Positions 5,285-5,293 of a stretch of 5,293 nucleotides of DNA are shown here, piece after piece. A program made the position numbers and the translations under genes. The notes under the pieces were generated by a model. It was not told the DNA's origin, searched no databases, and saw only the letters and a list, made by a program, of their open reading frames with translations. Every line of letters begins with the position of its first letter. Positions within the stretch are counted from its first letter, which is position 1. This stretch comes from an uncultured Lachnospiraceae bacterium (GTDB taxonomy: Bacteria; Bacillota; Clostridia; Lachnospirales; Lachnospiraceae): positions 1-5,293 of the forward strand of contig CACZTA010000205.1 in assembly GCA_902783935.1 (NCBI GenBank), read 5' to 3'.

Positions 5285-5293
5285 TGCCAGTCA

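Noticed and set aside
5259..5293. preQ1 riboswitch in front of the VUT transporter
   Set aside because: Only 34 bases of leader are in the window and they show neither a preQ1-type hairpin nor its conserved tail; nothing can be said about sequence beyond the edge.

Overview
The window suggests a moderately GC-rich member of the Bacillota, most likely class Clostridia (Lachnospiraceae or Oscillospiraceae type). This rests on the protein families and gene order: a YtrA-type GntR regulator with a two-gene ABC-2 exporter, a clostridial-style XRE helix-turn-helix protein, and a VUT/YhhQ-family transporter. Strong GGAGG-type ribosome binding sites fit this. The genus cannot be read from the sequence. 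There are no rRNA or tRNA genes, CRISPR arrays, transposases or phage genes.

Left part, + strand (26-1861): a three-gene operon of GntR/YtrA regulator, ABC ATPase and six-helix ABC-2 permease. The reading frames overlap by 8 and 7 bases, so they are probably translated in a coupled way. The repressor presumably controls its own operon, but its promoter and operator lie left of the window. The substrate is unknown; relatives respond to cell-envelope stress. The operon ends at a strong hairpin (1888-1929) in the convergent gap, which may act on both strands.

Middle, - strand (1969-2880): a 303-residue regulator that joins an XRE DNA-binding domain, a segment resembling the dimerisation domain of a histidine kinase, and an intact receiver domain. 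The kinase-like segment keeps most of its landmark motif but has Ser where the phosphorylated His should be, and no ATPase domain follows. It looks like a one-polypeptide DNA-binding response regulator built from parts of a hybrid kinase, with no partner kinase in the window. It starts at TTG, has its own likely promoter, and has two copies of a 10-base repeat upstream of that promoter. This is the most unusual item here.

Right part, - strand (2974-5259): a VUT-family membrane transporter (queuosine-precursor transporter type) followed by an amidase-signature hydrolase with a complete Lys-Ser-Ser triad. They are probably co-transcribed, because the gap of about 66 bases has no promoter or terminator. 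The gap holds two Shine-Dalgarno sites, a possible 9-codon leader ORF and a small hairpin. A transporter feeding a cytoplasmic amidase is a reasonable but unproven reading. A perfect TATAAT lies very close to the transporter start.
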